From: JBEKYD01 sp052325345 | GTDB lineage: Bacteria > Acidobacteriota > Terriglobia > Bryobacterales > Bryobacteraceae | Direction: 5' to 3' | Assembly: GCA_052325345.1 (NCBI GenBank) | Contig: JBKQVG010000251.1 | Location: forward strand, 1-64,000 | DNA: 64,000 bases | Shown here: positions 8,651 through 17,742 of the stretch, piece after piece | How positions within the stretch are numbered: position 1 is the stretch's first letter | Layout: each line of letters opens with the position of its first letter | Made by a program: the position numbers and the translations under genes | Notes under the pieces: generated by a model | What the model was told of the DNA's origin: nothing | Databases searched by the model: none | Seen by the model: only the letters and a program-made list of their open reading frames with translations

Positions 8651-10224
8651 GCGCGCCTTCCATGCAGGACGGCGCGGCCGAGTGGTATCCCAGCGTAAAT
8701 CCGTGGCTGATCGCCATCGCGGTCATGGTGGCGACGTTCATGGAGGTTCTGGACACGACGATTACGTCGGTTGCGCTGCCAAACATCGCGGGCAGCCTGT
8801 CGTCCACCAACAACGAGGCTACCTGGGTGCTGACCAGTTACCTGGTGGCCAATGCGGTGGTGCTTCCCGCCAGCGGTTGGTTCGCCCTCCGCTTCGGCCG
8901 AAAGCGCTTCTTGCTGGCGTGTACCGGGCTCTTCACGGCCGCATCGTTCCTGTGCGGGTTGGCCCCGTCGATGCCGGCACTCATCCTGGCCCGGATCTTG
9001 CAAGGCGCGGCGGGCGGGGCTTTACAGCCGCTCTCTCAGGCGATTCTGCTGGAGAGCTTCCCGCGAGAGAGACAGGGGATGGCGATGGCGGCGTTCGGCC
9101 TGGGGGTCGTGGGCGCTCCGATCATAGGTCCGTTTCTGGGCGGATGGCTGACCGACAACTACTCCTGGCGCTGGGTCTTCGACATCAACATCCCCATCGG
9201 CGCCCTCGCGGTGTTTCTGATGGCGCGGTATGTAGAGGACCCGCCATATATCGAGAACGCGAAGCCGGGGACGATCGACGCAATCGGCTTCGGGCTGCTC
9301 ACCGTTTGGCTGGCCACTCTCCAGGTCGTCCTGGATAAGGGACAAGAGGCGGATTGGTTCGCCAGCGCGTGGATCACCTGGTTTAGCGTGATTTCGGCCG
9401 GGTCTCTGTTGGTGCTGATTGTGCGGGAGCTGCGCACGCCCGAGCCTATCGTGGACTTACACGTCTTTCGAGACCGGAATTTCTGGGTTGGCACGAGTAT
9501 CACGGCCATTATCATGGCGGCCGTGTACAGCGCCCTCGCGATGCTCCCCTTGTTCCTGCAGACACTGCTCGGTTATACCTCTCAAAGCGCCGGTCTTGCG
9601 ACGGCGCCACGAGGCATCGGCGCCATGATCGCGATGCCGCTTGTCGGCATATTGATGTCCTACGTGGACGGCAGGTGGCTGATGTCGCTCGGCGTCGCCT
9701 GTACCGCGGCAGCCACGTTGATGTTTGGGAACCTTACGCTCGATGTCTCGATGGGGAGCATTGTATGGCCCAACGTGTTACAAGGATTGGGTGTGGGATT
9801 TGTCATGGTCCCTCTCATGGCCATCTCGGTCGGGACGCTTTCCAGGGAGAAGATCGGCAACGCCAGCGGGATCTTCAACCTGATGCGTAACCTGGGCGGC
9901 AGTATCGGCATATCCGTCTCCACGACCTTCCTGGCGCGTATGACACAGATCCACCAGGCGAATCTCGTCAGTCATATGACGCCATACGATCCGGTGTTTC
10001 AGCAGCGGCTCTCCGCCCTCACTGCCGGGATGGGCCGGTACTCGGCAGAACCGCAGGCCCACCTACAGGCCTATGGGCTGCTTCACGGCATCCTGCTCCA
10101 GCAAGCCAACCTTAAAGCTTACGTGGACATGTTCCGCTGGACAGCGCTCATCATAGCCGCGTGCCTCCCGGCCATATGGCTGCTGAAAAAGGCGTTCACG
10201 AAGGGGAACGTGGCTATCCACTGA
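8647..10224 (+). CDS. DHA2-family MFS multidrug efflux pump (EmrB/QacA type)
   Basis: Proton-driven drug exporter of the inner membrane, 525 aa from ATG 8647 (MSAPSMQDGAAEWYPSVNPW), which overlaps the small upstream frame by ATGA. About 14 TM helices are expected. The DHA2 signature in TM1 is visible (LDTTITSVALPNIAGSL), as are the loop motif RFGRKR and motif C-like GVVGAPIIGPFLGGWL. EmrB partners normally include an EmrA/HlyD adaptor and TolC; no adaptor gene is present here and only a TolC-like scrap precedes it. Likely under the sigma-54 activator upstream. The substrate is unknown. Confidence 0.92.
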   Translation: MSAPSMQDGAAEWYPSVNPWLIAIAVMVATFMEVLDTTITSVALPNIAGSLSSTNNEATWVLTSYLVANAVVLPASGWFALRFGRKRFLLACTGLFTAASFLCGLAPSMPALILARILQGAAGGALQPLSQAILLESFPRERQGMAMAAFGLGVVGAPIIGPFLGGWLTDNYSWRWVFDINIPIGALAVFLMARYVEDPPYIENAKPGTIDAIGFGLLTVWLATLQVVLDKGQEADWFASAWITWFSVISAGSLLVLIVRELRTPEPIVDLHVFRDRNFWVGTSITAIIMAAVYSALAMLPLFLQTLLGYTSQSAGLATAPRGIGAMIAMPLVGILMSYVDGRWLMSLGVACTAAATLMFGNLTLDVSMGSIVWPNVLQGLGVGFVMVPLMAISVGTLSREKIGNASGIFNLMRNLGGSIGISVSTTFLARMTQIHQANLVSHMTPYDPVFQQRLSALTAGMGRYSAEPQAHLQAYGLLHGILLQQANLKAYVDMFRWTALIIAACLPAIWLLKKAFTKGNVAIH

Positions 10225-10330
10225 GCGGGCCCATCGCGCGCGAAGCCGCGTCGCACCATTGCGGAACATCTCCCTCACGTTGCGTGCCCACCGCCCGCTG
10301 TTGCGGAGCCATTTCAAGTACACTCAGGCT

Positions 10331-11128
10331 ATGCCACCACAAGCGGAATTGAGGAAGTTTGCCTGCGGCAAGTCCCAAGTCTCAGTCTACCCATCCCGGA
10401 CACTTCTGGGACTTTACGCTGCCCGGAAGGCCGCTGAGATTACCCAGGCGGCCATCGAGAAGCGGGGCCGCGCACGAATCATTGTCGCCACGGGTAACTC
10501 TCAAGTGGATTTCATCACCGCCCTGGTCGGACACAGCGAGGTTAGCTGGTCGCGGGTGGAGTTGTTCCATATGGATGAATACGTCGGTCTGCCGGCACAA
10601 CATCCCGCCAGTTTTCGCTTTTGGATCCAGACCCGGGTGGAGAAAAAATTCCCTCTCGCCGCGGCCAACTATATCCACGGAGATGCGCCCGATGTGGATG
10701 CGGAGATCGCCCGCTATTCGTCCTTGCTGGCGGCCGCTCCCATCGACTGCGCCTTCGTAGGCTTCGGCGAAAACGGCCACATCGCTTTCAACGATCCGCC
10801 GTCGGCTGATTTTGACGACCCCGTCGCCATGAAGGTAGTGGTCCTCGACGAAGCCTGTCGCCGCCAGCAGGTTGGCGAAGGACATTTCAAAGATGTCGAT
10901 TCCGTTCCGCGCACTGCCATCACGATCACCTGCTCGGGTTTGTTTCGAGCCAATGCGTGGATTTGCTGCGTTCCAGAGCGCAGAAAGGCGGCCGCCGTGC
11001 GCGATGCGCTGACCGGCCCAATCTCGACATCCTGCCCGGCCTCGCTGGTCCGCCGCCATCCGGCCGCATGGGCCTTTCTCGACGAGGATTCCTCTTCTTT
11101 GCTCGACACGCGTGATTCCGGATCGTAG
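10331..11128 (+). CDS. nagB: Glucosamine-6-phosphate deaminase family protein
   Basis: Converts glucosamine-6-phosphate to fructose-6-phosphate and ammonia, the entry of amino sugars into glycolysis. The protein is 265 aa from ATG 10331 (MPPQAELRKFACG); a longer frame upstream lacks support. The phosphate-binding ATGNSQ, the catalytic-loop motif FHMDEYVGL (H80-D82-E83) and GFGENGHIAFNDP (144-156, H150) are all present. E. coli NagB has NDGHIAFNEP at the last motif, so this is the ENGHIAFNDP subgroup seen in other phyla. No nagA or transporter is adjacent. It lies about 100 bp downstream of the efflux gene and is probably transcribed separately. Confidence 0.88.
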   Translation: MPPQAELRKFACGKSQVSVYPSRTLLGLYAARKAAEITQAAIEKRGRARIIVATGNSQVDFITALVGHSEVSWSRVELFHMDEYVGLPAQHPASFRFWIQTRVEKKFPLAAANYIHGDAPDVDAEIARYSSLLAAAPIDCAFVGFGENGHIAFNDPPSADFDDPVAMKVVVLDEACRRQQVGEGHFKDVDSVPRTAITITCSGLFRANAWICCVPERRKAAAVRDALTGPISTSCPASLVRRHPAAWAFLDEDSSSLLDTRDSGS

Positions 11129-11228
11129 ATCGGGACTATGTACGAGATTCTGAACCGCCCGGCTCAAGTGATGGCAGCGGACGTACGGCGCGCAAACTGA
11201 AAGCGATTACGGAGTAGCTCAGTACTCG

Positions 11229-12491
11229 CTATCGGGGCAGCGAGACGAACCCGGCCCAGAACAGGCTTCGGCCGGCGCCGGTTTCCACGTCGTATTTCCG
11301 GACGAACTCGAGCTTTCCGTCATCGCGCACGCGGAACATCGCCAGGCTTGCCGGAACCACGGTGACGCCGGTCTGAGTACGCACGGATTGCGGCGACTGG
11401 TTGGCCACCACCAGGAATCTGCCGCTAGAGTCCAAAGTGAACGTGCGTGGCTGAAAACCGCGAGTGTCGATGCTCTGGATCAGCGTGGGCTCCCCTGTCT
11501 CTTGATTGATCGAGAATACCGCGATCGTGTTCTCGCCGCCCGCAAAGACTCGTTTCCCCTCGAATTCCACCGTGCCGCTGGCGCGATTCGCCACATACAG
11601 GAACCTGCCGTTGGGATGAACGTGAATCGACGCCGCGGCTTGGCCGCTCCGGCTCTTTGCAGGTTCCATAAGGGTGTCTTTGACGAACAAGGGACTCGTG
11701 CGCAGCGTGCCATCGGCCATGCGGCGGTAAACATGAATCTGATTTTGCCGTTCCAGTGTCACGAACACCCACTTACCGGATGGGTGAAAATCCAGGTGCC
11801 GGACCTGATAACCGAAGCCTCCGCCGGGAGCGACCGAAAGCCGGTTCGTCAACACTCCATCTTTATAGTTGAAGATTTTGAGCGCGCCCGGATCCTCGGG
11901 CTTCGTGGGTGTCGGCCCGTTGCCGCGAGTCACCAGAATGACCGCTCGGTTGGAGGGATCCACGCGCACCTGGTGCCCGTAGATCCCGAAATCCAGCGGT
12001 CCCTGTTGTATCGCGGCGCCGATACTTCCATCGGGCAGAATCCGCTGTACCGTCAACCCACTCGGATTGTTGTAGGCCTCGAGCAGATGCGTGCCGTCGA
12101 TATCGGTGCTGATGAAGATCGGCCGCCAAGCCAACGATACCGGCTTGCCATCTTCAACCAGTGCCCCCGAGGCGGGATCGATGCGATACGCGCTCACTCC
12201 GTGTTGGCCGCGGCTGCCGCTCCAGGCGACATATAAGTACTTCCGCGACGGATGCGGCCACGCTTCCTGTATGATGGCGGGAAGCGTAACCGAGCCTCGC
12301 TTGATGAGTGTGTCGTTGTTCGGGTCGAGATCATATTGCGTGAGCTCAGGTCCCACGGCGGCGTAGAGCACTGTCCTGCCCGGCGCGGTCGCCTTGCTGG
12401 CCCCCGCTGTCTGGCCGGAGAGAACTGTTGCCAACAGCGCGGCGAGAACCGCCGCCAGCCCCAATCGCCCAAGTCTATGGACCACGGGCAT
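11229..12491 (-). CDS. Secreted beta-propeller protein of the lactonase (YbhE/Pgl-like) family
   Basis: About 420 aa from ATG 12491 (MPVVHRLGRLGLAAV), which gives a clean signal peptide; the frame extends 92 codons further upstream without a signal. Repeated blades typical of seven-bladed lactonase propellers are visible (HPSRKYLYVAWSGS, HPNGRFLYVANRAS, DSSGRFLVVANQS). Family members hydrolyse 6-phosphogluconolactone or related lactones, but the exported members in soil bacteria have unproven substrates. It diverges from the ThuA-like gene at 12645 across about 150 bp. A role in sugar-lactone hydrolysis in the periplasm is inference from family and context. Confidence 0.82.
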   Translation of the reverse strand: MPVVHRLGRLGLAAVLAALLATVLSGQTAGASKATAPGRTVLYAAVGPELTQYDLDPNNDTLIKRGSVTLPAIIQEAWPHPSRKYLYVAWSGSRGQHGVSAYRIDPASGALVEDGKPVSLAWRPIFISTDIDGTHLLEAYNNPSGLTVQRILPDGSIGAAIQQGPLDFGIYGHQVRVDPSNRAVILVTRGNGPTPTKPEDPGALKIFNYKDGVLTNRLSVAPGGGFGYQVRHLDFHPSGKWVFVTLERQNQIHVYRRMADGTLRTSPLFVKDTLMEPAKSRSGQAAASIHVHPNGRFLYVANRASGTVEFEGKRVFAGGENTIAVFSINQETGEPTLIQSIDTRGFQPRTFTLDSSGRFLVVANQSPQSVRTQTGVTVVPASLAMFRVRDDGKLEFVRKYDVETGAGRSLFWAGFVSLPR

Positions 12492-12644
12492 CCTCGAAGC
12501 GCCCCGGCCCAGGCGGCGGAGCGCGGCATTATCGAATCGAACTAAATGCTTCACGCTTAGAGATGATACAATCGCCGGTAATTCGAAGCAAGGGTCGGCG
12601 CCGTCTGGAGCGCCGAGATTGCCGCTTGTAGGAGGAACGAACCT

Positions 12645-13469
12645 GTGAAGTCTTTCTGGATACTCGCATTGTGTTTGCCGCTCGCGGCGCAGGTGGACAA
12701 CGCATCGGAGGTCTATCGGAGCGCCCATCGTCCCCGCGCGCTGGCGGTCATCGGCGACCGTTTTCATAGTCCTATCGTGATGCGGGACGGGCTATCCGCG
12801 GCGCTGGTCCGGGAGAACATCCCGGTCACCTTTCTGGAAGACGTCACGGCATTGACGGCCGAGTCATTGGCGGACTACCAGTTGCTGATCATCGCCCGGA
12901 ACGGCAGATACTGGCCGGACGGGTTCAACATGCGGAGCCCGGCGCCAAAGAACGGCTCGGCGGAAAAGCCGGTCCCGGATAAACCGTTTCGCGAGTGGAT
13001 GACGGAGGCACAGGAGCGCGCAATCAGTGAGTTTGTCGCGCGCGGCGGGGGATTGTTGGCCATGCATAACGCCCAAACGTATTACCCACCGGAATACAGT
13101 AAACTCGTGGGCGCGACTTTTGGCGGCCATCCACACCCTTACACCTTTACCATTGTGGTGGAAAACCCGAATCATCCAATTACCGCCGGAGTCGAAGACT
13201 ACGAGATTTTCGACGAGCAGCACATGTCGAAATACACGCTGGGTCCGGAACATCTTCTCTTGCGATCGCTCAGCAGGGAGAACGTCGAGGCCGCCGCGGG
13301 TTGGTGGCAGGAAGCCGGGAAGGGCCGGGTTTGCTATCTTACTCCGGGTCACACGCCCGAAGCCCTCAATCATCCCATGACGCAACGGTTGATCCGCAAC
13401 GCGGCCCGTTGGCTGGTGCATGAAGATGGCGACAGCGCTTCCGCGCACCCCGGTTCCGCGTCAAAATGA
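12645..13469 (+). CDS. Secreted ThuA-like (glutamine amidotransferase-fold) protein
   Basis: Start is GTG at 12645 (MKSFWILALCLPLAAQ), preceded by a strong AGGAGG. The protein is 274 aa with a signal peptide of about 16 residues and a ThuA-type fold. Characteristic segments are RALAVIGDRFHSPIV, FVARGGGLLAMHNAQ, GGHPHPYTFTI and GRVCYLTPGHTPEALNHP. ThuA proteins were named for trehalose utilisation in Sinorhizobium; some relatives act on 3-keto sugars. The exact reaction here is not known. It begins a three-gene run with the aldolase and the YVTN propeller, gaps 34 and 14 bp. Confidence 0.85.
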   Translation: MKSFWILALCLPLAAQVDNASEVYRSAHRPRALAVIGDRFHSPIVMRDGLSAALVRENIPVTFLEDVTALTAESLADYQLLIIARNGRYWPDGFNMRSPAPKNGSAEKPVPDKPFREWMTEAQERAISEFVARGGGLLAMHNAQTYYPPEYSKLVGATFGGHPHPYTFTIVVENPNHPITAGVEDYEIFDEQHMSKYTLGPEHLLLRSLSRENVEAAAGWWQEAGKGRVCYLTPGHTPEALNHPMTQRLIRNAARWLVHEDGDSASAHPGSASK

Positions 13470-13503
13470 ATCGTCCAACCCGCGATAAATGGGGGAGATG
13501 GAA

Positions 13504-14442
13504 ATGCAGACCAGGTTTTCCGGTGTGCTGGCGCCCGCCATCACATCCTTTCGCCGGGATCTCTCGGTAGACGCCGAGCGCTCTGCGCGGCATGCCAAAT
13601 GGCTGTTGCATTTCGGATGCGCCGGCCTTGCCGTATTCGGCACCAATAGCGAAGCGAACTCGCTTTCGGTGGAGGAGCGTGAATCTCTCCTCTCGTCGCT
13701 CATCGAACGGGGAATCCCTCCGGACAGGCTCATGCCCGGGACCGGTTGCTGCGCGCTCCCCGATTCGGTGCGGCTCACGGCACACGCCGTCAAGTCAGGT
13801 TGCGGAGGCGTCTTGATGCTCCCGCCGTTTTATTATAAGGGAGTCAGCGACGATGGTCTTTTTCGCAGTTTTTCGGAAGTCATTCAGCGTGTCGGCGACT
13901 CGCGGCTGCGCTTGTATCTTTATCACATCCCCCCCGTCGCCCAAATACCATTCTCCCTTTCACTCATCGAGCGTTTGCTCAAGGCTTACCCGTCAATCGT
14001 GGCCGGAATGAAGGACAGTTCCAGCGACTGGAGTTACAGTAAGTCGGTATTGGACGCGTTTGCACAAAGAGATTTCGAGTTCTTTGTGGGAAGCGAGACA
14101 TTCCTGCTGGCCAACATGCGTAACGGCGGCGCCGGATGCATCAGCGCCACTGCCAACGTGAATCCGGCGGCCATTCGCCGGCTATATGAGAACTGGCGTT
14201 CGCCCGACGCGGACCGGATGCAAGATGCACTCAATGCAACTCGAGCCACCCTGCAAAAGTACCCTATGATCAGCGCTCTTAAGGCGACCGTAGCGCATTA
14301 TTCCGGTGACCCCGAGTGGACGCACGTGCGGCCTCCGTTGTTAGATCTGACTGCTGCCCAGAGCCAGTCATTGATAGCCGCTCTGGAAAACCTCGGTTTT
14401 TCCATGCAGGGACTGACAGCGAATCAACAAGTTCGAGTTTAA
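13504..14442 (+). CDS. Dihydrodipicolinate synthase / N-acetylneuraminate lyase family aldolase
   Basis: Class I aldolase family acting through a Schiff base. ATG 13504 (MQTRFSGVLAPAITSF) was chosen because GGGGGAG lies 6 nt upstream; two nearer-upstream ATGs overlap that Shine-Dalgarno. The protein is 312 aa. The Schiff-base lysine is in AGMKDSS (K170) and the catalytic tyrosine in YLYHIPP (Y140). The usual GTTGE motif reads GTNSEA, so pyruvate-pocket chemistry may differ from DapA. With sugar-acid genes nearby it may be a 2-keto-3-deoxy-sugar aldolase or a dehydratase/lyase of the same fold rather than a lysine-biosynthesis enzyme. That assignment is inference. Confidence 0.85.
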   Translation: MQTRFSGVLAPAITSFRRDLSVDAERSARHAKWLLHFGCAGLAVFGTNSEANSLSVEERESLLSSLIERGIPPDRLMPGTGCCALPDSVRLTAHAVKSGCGGVLMLPPFYYKGVSDDGLFRSFSEVIQRVGDSRLRLYLYHIPPVAQIPFSLSLIERLLKAYPSIVAGMKDSSSDWSYSKSVLDAFAQRDFEFFVGSETFLLANMRNGGAGCISATANVNPAAIRRLYENWRSPDADRMQDALNATRATLQKYPMISALKATVAHYSGDPEWTHVRPPLLDLTAAQSQSLIAALENLGFSMQGLTANQQVRV

Positions 14443-14456
14443 TAAGACTGAAAACA

Positions 14457-15491
14457 ATGAAGATTATGCTAAGAGGGTTAGCCGCGGCGGTAATTGTCTG
14501 CGCCGGCAGCACGGCGGGCATGGCGCAAGCGGGCTCGCGGGGGACACTGCTCGTTGTAACGAAGCAGGCTCATGCGCTTGCCATGGTGGATGCCGCAACA
14601 CTCCAGGTGCTGGCGCGCGTTCCGATCGGCGAGGATCCACATGAGGTGGCGGTGGGGCCGGATGGACGAACGGCGTATGTGTCGAACTACGGAGAAGGTA
14701 CGCTGCACACTCTGGCCGTGGTGGACCTGGTGCATCATACGGCCCTGCCGGCGATCGAACTGGCGCCGTTGGTCGGACCCCATGGCCTGATTTTGCACGA
14801 CAAGTTAATCTGGCTCACGGCCGAGGGCTCCAAAGCCGTGGCAGCATTCAACCCGGCAACCGGCCGCCTGCAGATGGTGCTCGGAACCGGGCAGGACATG
14901 ACGCACATTGTATGGGTTTCGCGGGACGGCGCGAAGGTGGTCGCGTCTAACGCCGGATCCGGAACGATGAGCGTCTTCGATCGAACCGAGGTCAAAAAGA
15001 TCCTGGCAGCCGCTCCAGCGCCTCCGGTTGAGTATACGGTCCACGGCTGGAAGCATACTCTCATCCCCGTTGGGAAAGCCGCCGAAGGTTTCGATGTGTC
15101 GCCCGATGAACGGGAGGTTTGGGTGGGCAACGGCGACGGCACTGTTACCGTAATCGATCTTGTGTCCGAAAAGGCCGCCGCGACGCTCACTCCGGATGTG
15201 CCCGGGGCCAACCGTCTGAAGTTCACTCCGAACGGCCGGCTGGCGCTGGTTACAACCCATGCGGGCAAGGACCTCGTGGTCATCGACGCTCACACCCGTG
15301 AAGTGGTAAAGCGAGTTCCAATTGAACGGCGCGGCGCTTCCGGAATTCAAGTGCAGCCGGATGGCGCCCGGGCTTTCGTTGCCTGTCCTCGCGATCACTA
15401 TGTCGCGGTGGTCGATCTCGGCAGTCTGCGGATGGCGGGCAAAATCGAGGTCGGACTCGAACCCGACGGAATGACGTGGTGGACGCGATAG
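14457..15491 (+). CDS. Exported YVTN-type beta-propeller protein
   Basis: ATG at 14457 (MKIMLRGLAAAVIVCAGSTA) gives a signal peptide cleaved after about residue 25 and a 344-aa protein. Repeats of the YVTN/NHL kind are visible: GPDGRTAYVSNYGEGTL, SRDGAKVVASNAGSG, SPDEREVWVGNGDGTV, TPNGRLALVTTHAGK, QPDGARAFVACPRDH. Such propellers bind ligands or proteins and usually have no demonstrated enzyme activity. It follows the aldolase by 14 bp and converges on the cupin gene. Confidence 0.83.
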   Translation: MKIMLRGLAAAVIVCAGSTAGMAQAGSRGTLLVVTKQAHALAMVDAATLQVLARVPIGEDPHEVAVGPDGRTAYVSNYGEGTLHTLAVVDLVHHTALPAIELAPLVGPHGLILHDKLIWLTAEGSKAVAAFNPATGRLQMVLGTGQDMTHIVWVSRDGAKVVASNAGSGTMSVFDRTEVKKILAAAPAPPVEYTVHGWKHTLIPVGKAAEGFDVSPDEREVWVGNGDGTVTVIDLVSEKAAATLTPDVPGANRLKFTPNGRLALVTTHAGKDLVVIDAHTREVVKRVPIERRGASGIQVQPDGARAFVACPRDHYVAVVDLGSLRMAGKIEVGLEPDGMTWWTR

Positions 15492-15514
15492 GACTCGGAA
15501 AAGCGCCGGACGCC

Positions 15515-16459
15515 CTACTTCGCTTTCTCTAGCGGCGCTACGTGGGAGTTGTTCACGAAGCCGCTGGTCACCATGCGGCAGGATACCCCAGGCCCGGAGT
15601 ATCGCACATTGTGAAACGTCATCTTCGGAATGTAGATCACGTCGCCTTCATTGCCGACAACTAGGTCCTGCCCCTCTACCTTCGCGCTGAACTGCCCGAT
15701 CAGGACCATCATGATTTCGCTGGTCTCCGGGTGATAGGTTCCCAAGGATTTCGGGTCGTCCGGGCCTTGATTCTGCCGCGTGCCGTAGACCACGTTGACC
15801 ACCCCGCGATCGTCGTCCACAAAGCGGTCCTCGAAATTCCGCCCTTTGAATTTATCGCCGGACGCGCGGTAATGTTCCGCGACTTCGCTCAGCGACAGGT
15901 GCGGGAGGTTGCCGTGCCCCCAGGGGCCGGGAGTCCGCCGCAGCACGACGGGTATGAACTCGAAACCGGGCACTGCGGGCGGCTTCGCGCCGCCGGGATA
16001 AAAGGTGGTGGCCCCCGCAACGTTCACTTCATAGCGCACCGCCGGCCCGCTGCCGGTGTTCTCCATGCTGAAGACGGTCTGGCGAGGCGCCTGTACCATG
16101 GCGCCCTTGGTAGCCAGGAACGGCTCCTGGCCTTCGATGCTCACGCGCATCTGGCCTTCCAGAATGGCCCACCAGGTGCGAGTATCGGGATGGAAGCGTG
16201 GCGACACCCCGGCGCCCGGCGCGACCGAGATGAATTCCGCGCGGAGCTTGTCGTCATCCACGATCACCTGGCTCCAGTTCGCTTCCGCCTTGTGGGTTGC
16301 TTTCACGTCCGCCAGTCGGGTCAAAGGCCGATTCGGAGGCGTATATTTGGGCGGGTGAATCGCTTTCATCCCCCAAGAGGCAGGCTCCGGAGAGCGCTGT
16401 GCATATAGAGCGGTTGCCAGCAGCGTAGCGCCCGCCCAGAGGAAGCCCTTCGACGTCAT
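15515..16459 (-). CDS. Secreted two-domain cupin protein
   Basis: 314 aa with a signal peptide (MTSKGFLWAGATLLATALYAQ). Two cupin barrels can be traced. The first has RFHPDTRTWWAILEGQMRV (about residues 90-110). The second has TYHPETSEIMMVLIGQFSAKV and the motif-2 segment NEGDVIYIPKMTFHNV. His and Glu positions fit metal binding. The function is unknown; bicupins include dioxygenases, isomerases and sugar-binding proteins. Its stop lies 23 bp from the convergent YVTN gene. Confidence 0.8.
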   Translation of the reverse strand: MTSKGFLWAGATLLATALYAQRSPEPASWGMKAIHPPKYTPPNRPLTRLADVKATHKAEANWSQVIVDDDKLRAEFISVAPGAGVSPRFHPDTRTWWAILEGQMRVSIEGQEPFLATKGAMVQAPRQTVFSMENTGSGPAVRYEVNVAGATTFYPGGAKPPAVPGFEFIPVVLRRTPGPWGHGNLPHLSLSEVAEHYRASGDKFKGRNFEDRFVDDDRGVVNVVYGTRQNQGPDDPKSLGTYHPETSEIMMVLIGQFSAKVEGQDLVVGNEGDVIYIPKMTFHNVRYSGPGVSCRMVTSGFVNNSHVAPLEKAK

Positions 16460-16508
16460 AGATTAGATCCGAGGAAAAATTGTAGCACCGGCATCAACCC
16501 ACCGCGGT

Positions 16509-16540
16509 TCGATTGATGCCCGGTGTCGATTGATACCCGG
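16509..16540 (+). repeat. Tandem 15-bp near-identical repeat
   Basis: TCGATTGATGCCCGG (16509-16523) recurs at 16526-16540 with one change (G to A), a 17-bp period, in the gap between the divergent cupin and aldo/keto reductase genes. It may be a regulator site; no function can be assigned. Confidence 0.4.
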
Positions 16541-16546
16541 ACTTTG

Positions 16547-16667
16547 CCCCGCGAGCCAGGCGCTTAACCGGTCTGGGGATTTCACAGTTTAGGCGCGGAA
16601 ACCGCCAGGGAGCGGTCGACGGGAGCGGATTTTTCCAAGATCGGTTAAGCACCCCCGCGAGCCAGGC
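16547..16667. repeat. Paired 15-bp direct repeats with internal inverted arms
   Basis: CCCCGCGAGCCAGGC occurs at 16547-16561 and again at 16653-16667. Between them, CTTAACCG (16563-16570) is complementary to 16642-16649. The layout resembles a small non-coding insertion or a two-site regulatory region ahead of the gene at 16724. Confidence 0.35.
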
Positions 16668-16723
16668 CCCGCCCACTCGAAGACCGCAGGGTGATATTCT
16701 CAGTCCAAGCGAGGAGCGCATCC

Positions 16724-17695
16724 ATGGACACGTCAAGACGCGAGTTCCTGCAAAGCACGGCCGCGGTGGCCGGCATGGTCGGATCACTCTCCGGCGCCGA
16801 GCTTCCGCTGCCAATGCGCCCGTTGGGGAAGACCGGCGAGCGCGTCTCCATTCTGGCCTTCGGCGGCGGCCAGCGATTTTACCAGCCCCGCAACGACGAG
16901 GACGCCGTGCGCGCGGTTGTCCAGGCCGTGGAAGCGGGCATTACTTACTTCGATACCGCCGACAGCTACGGCCGCGGCCGCAGCGAGCTGTTGTACGGGC
17001 AGGCTTTCCAGGCGCGTGGGGGGAAGCGGGGCCTCTTCGTCGCTACCAAGATCAGCAGCCGCGACGGCGCCGCAGTCCAGGGCACCGTCGAGCGAAGCCT
17101 GAAGAGGCTAGGCGTGGATCAGGTGGATCTCATCCAAATCCACTCCCTTGAAAACGAAGACGACCTCGCCCGCATCGAGGCCAAAGACGGCGTCCTCGAA
17201 GCCCTTCTCAAGGTGCGCGAACAGAAGCTCACGCGTTTCATCGGCATCACCAGCCATGACAGCCCCACCGCCATGAAACTCGCTCTCGAACGCCACGACT
17301 TCGATTGCTGCCAGATGGCTCTCAACGCCGCCATGGCCGATATGATCGGTACGACGAAACCCGTGACCGCCGGCGAACGCAGCTTCGAATCCCTGGCGCT
17401 GCCCGTGGCCCGAGCCAAGAATATGGGTGTGATTGCCATGAAGGTGTTCGCCCGCGACGGGCTCGCCGGCCAGCCGGAGGCCACTCCCCGCAACCTGATC
17501 TACTATGCGCTCTCCCTGCCCGTCGCCACCGCCGTCATTGGGCACCCCACGGCGGCAGACCTGGAGCAGAACATCCGTCTCGCCAAGGCCTTTCAGCCTC
17601 TCCCCAAGACGGAAATGGAGCAACTCGCGCGGGCCCTTTCCACTCGCAACAAGACTGCGCTGGTCGAGTTCTTCCGCCACCACGTGGACGCCTGA
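16724..17695 (+). CDS. Tat-exported aldo/keto reductase
   Basis: 323 aa from ATG 16724 (MDTSRREFLQSTAAVAGMVG), with GAGGAG upstream. The leader has a Tat-type SRREFLQ. The mature part is an aldo/keto reductase: RPLGKTGERVSILAFGGG, the catalytic D and Y in ITYFDTADSYGRGRSE, the lysine in FVATKIS, the family histidine in LIQIHSLENED, and the late motif VIGHPTAADLEQN. AKRs reduce or oxidise sugars and aldehydes with NADP(H). Export of a nicotinamide enzyme implies a folded, cofactor-loaded protein, as Tat allows. The next gene follows by 47 bp on the same strand. Confidence 0.88.
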   Translation: MDTSRREFLQSTAAVAGMVGSLSGAELPLPMRPLGKTGERVSILAFGGGQRFYQPRNDEDAVRAVVQAVEAGITYFDTADSYGRGRSELLYGQAFQARGGKRGLFVATKISSRDGAAVQGTVERSLKRLGVDQVDLIQIHSLENEDDLARIEAKDGVLEALLKVREQKLTRFIGITSHDSPTAMKLALERHDFDCCQMALNAAMADMIGTTKPVTAGERSFESLALPVARAKNMGVIAMKVFARDGLAGQPEATPRNLIYYALSLPVATAVIGHPTAADLEQNIRLAKAFQPLPKTEMEQLARALSTRNKTALVEFFRHHVDA

Positions 17696-17742
17696 TCCCG
17701 CGTCGCCCGTACGGTGGCCGCACTTTCCATGGAGGTTCAGAG

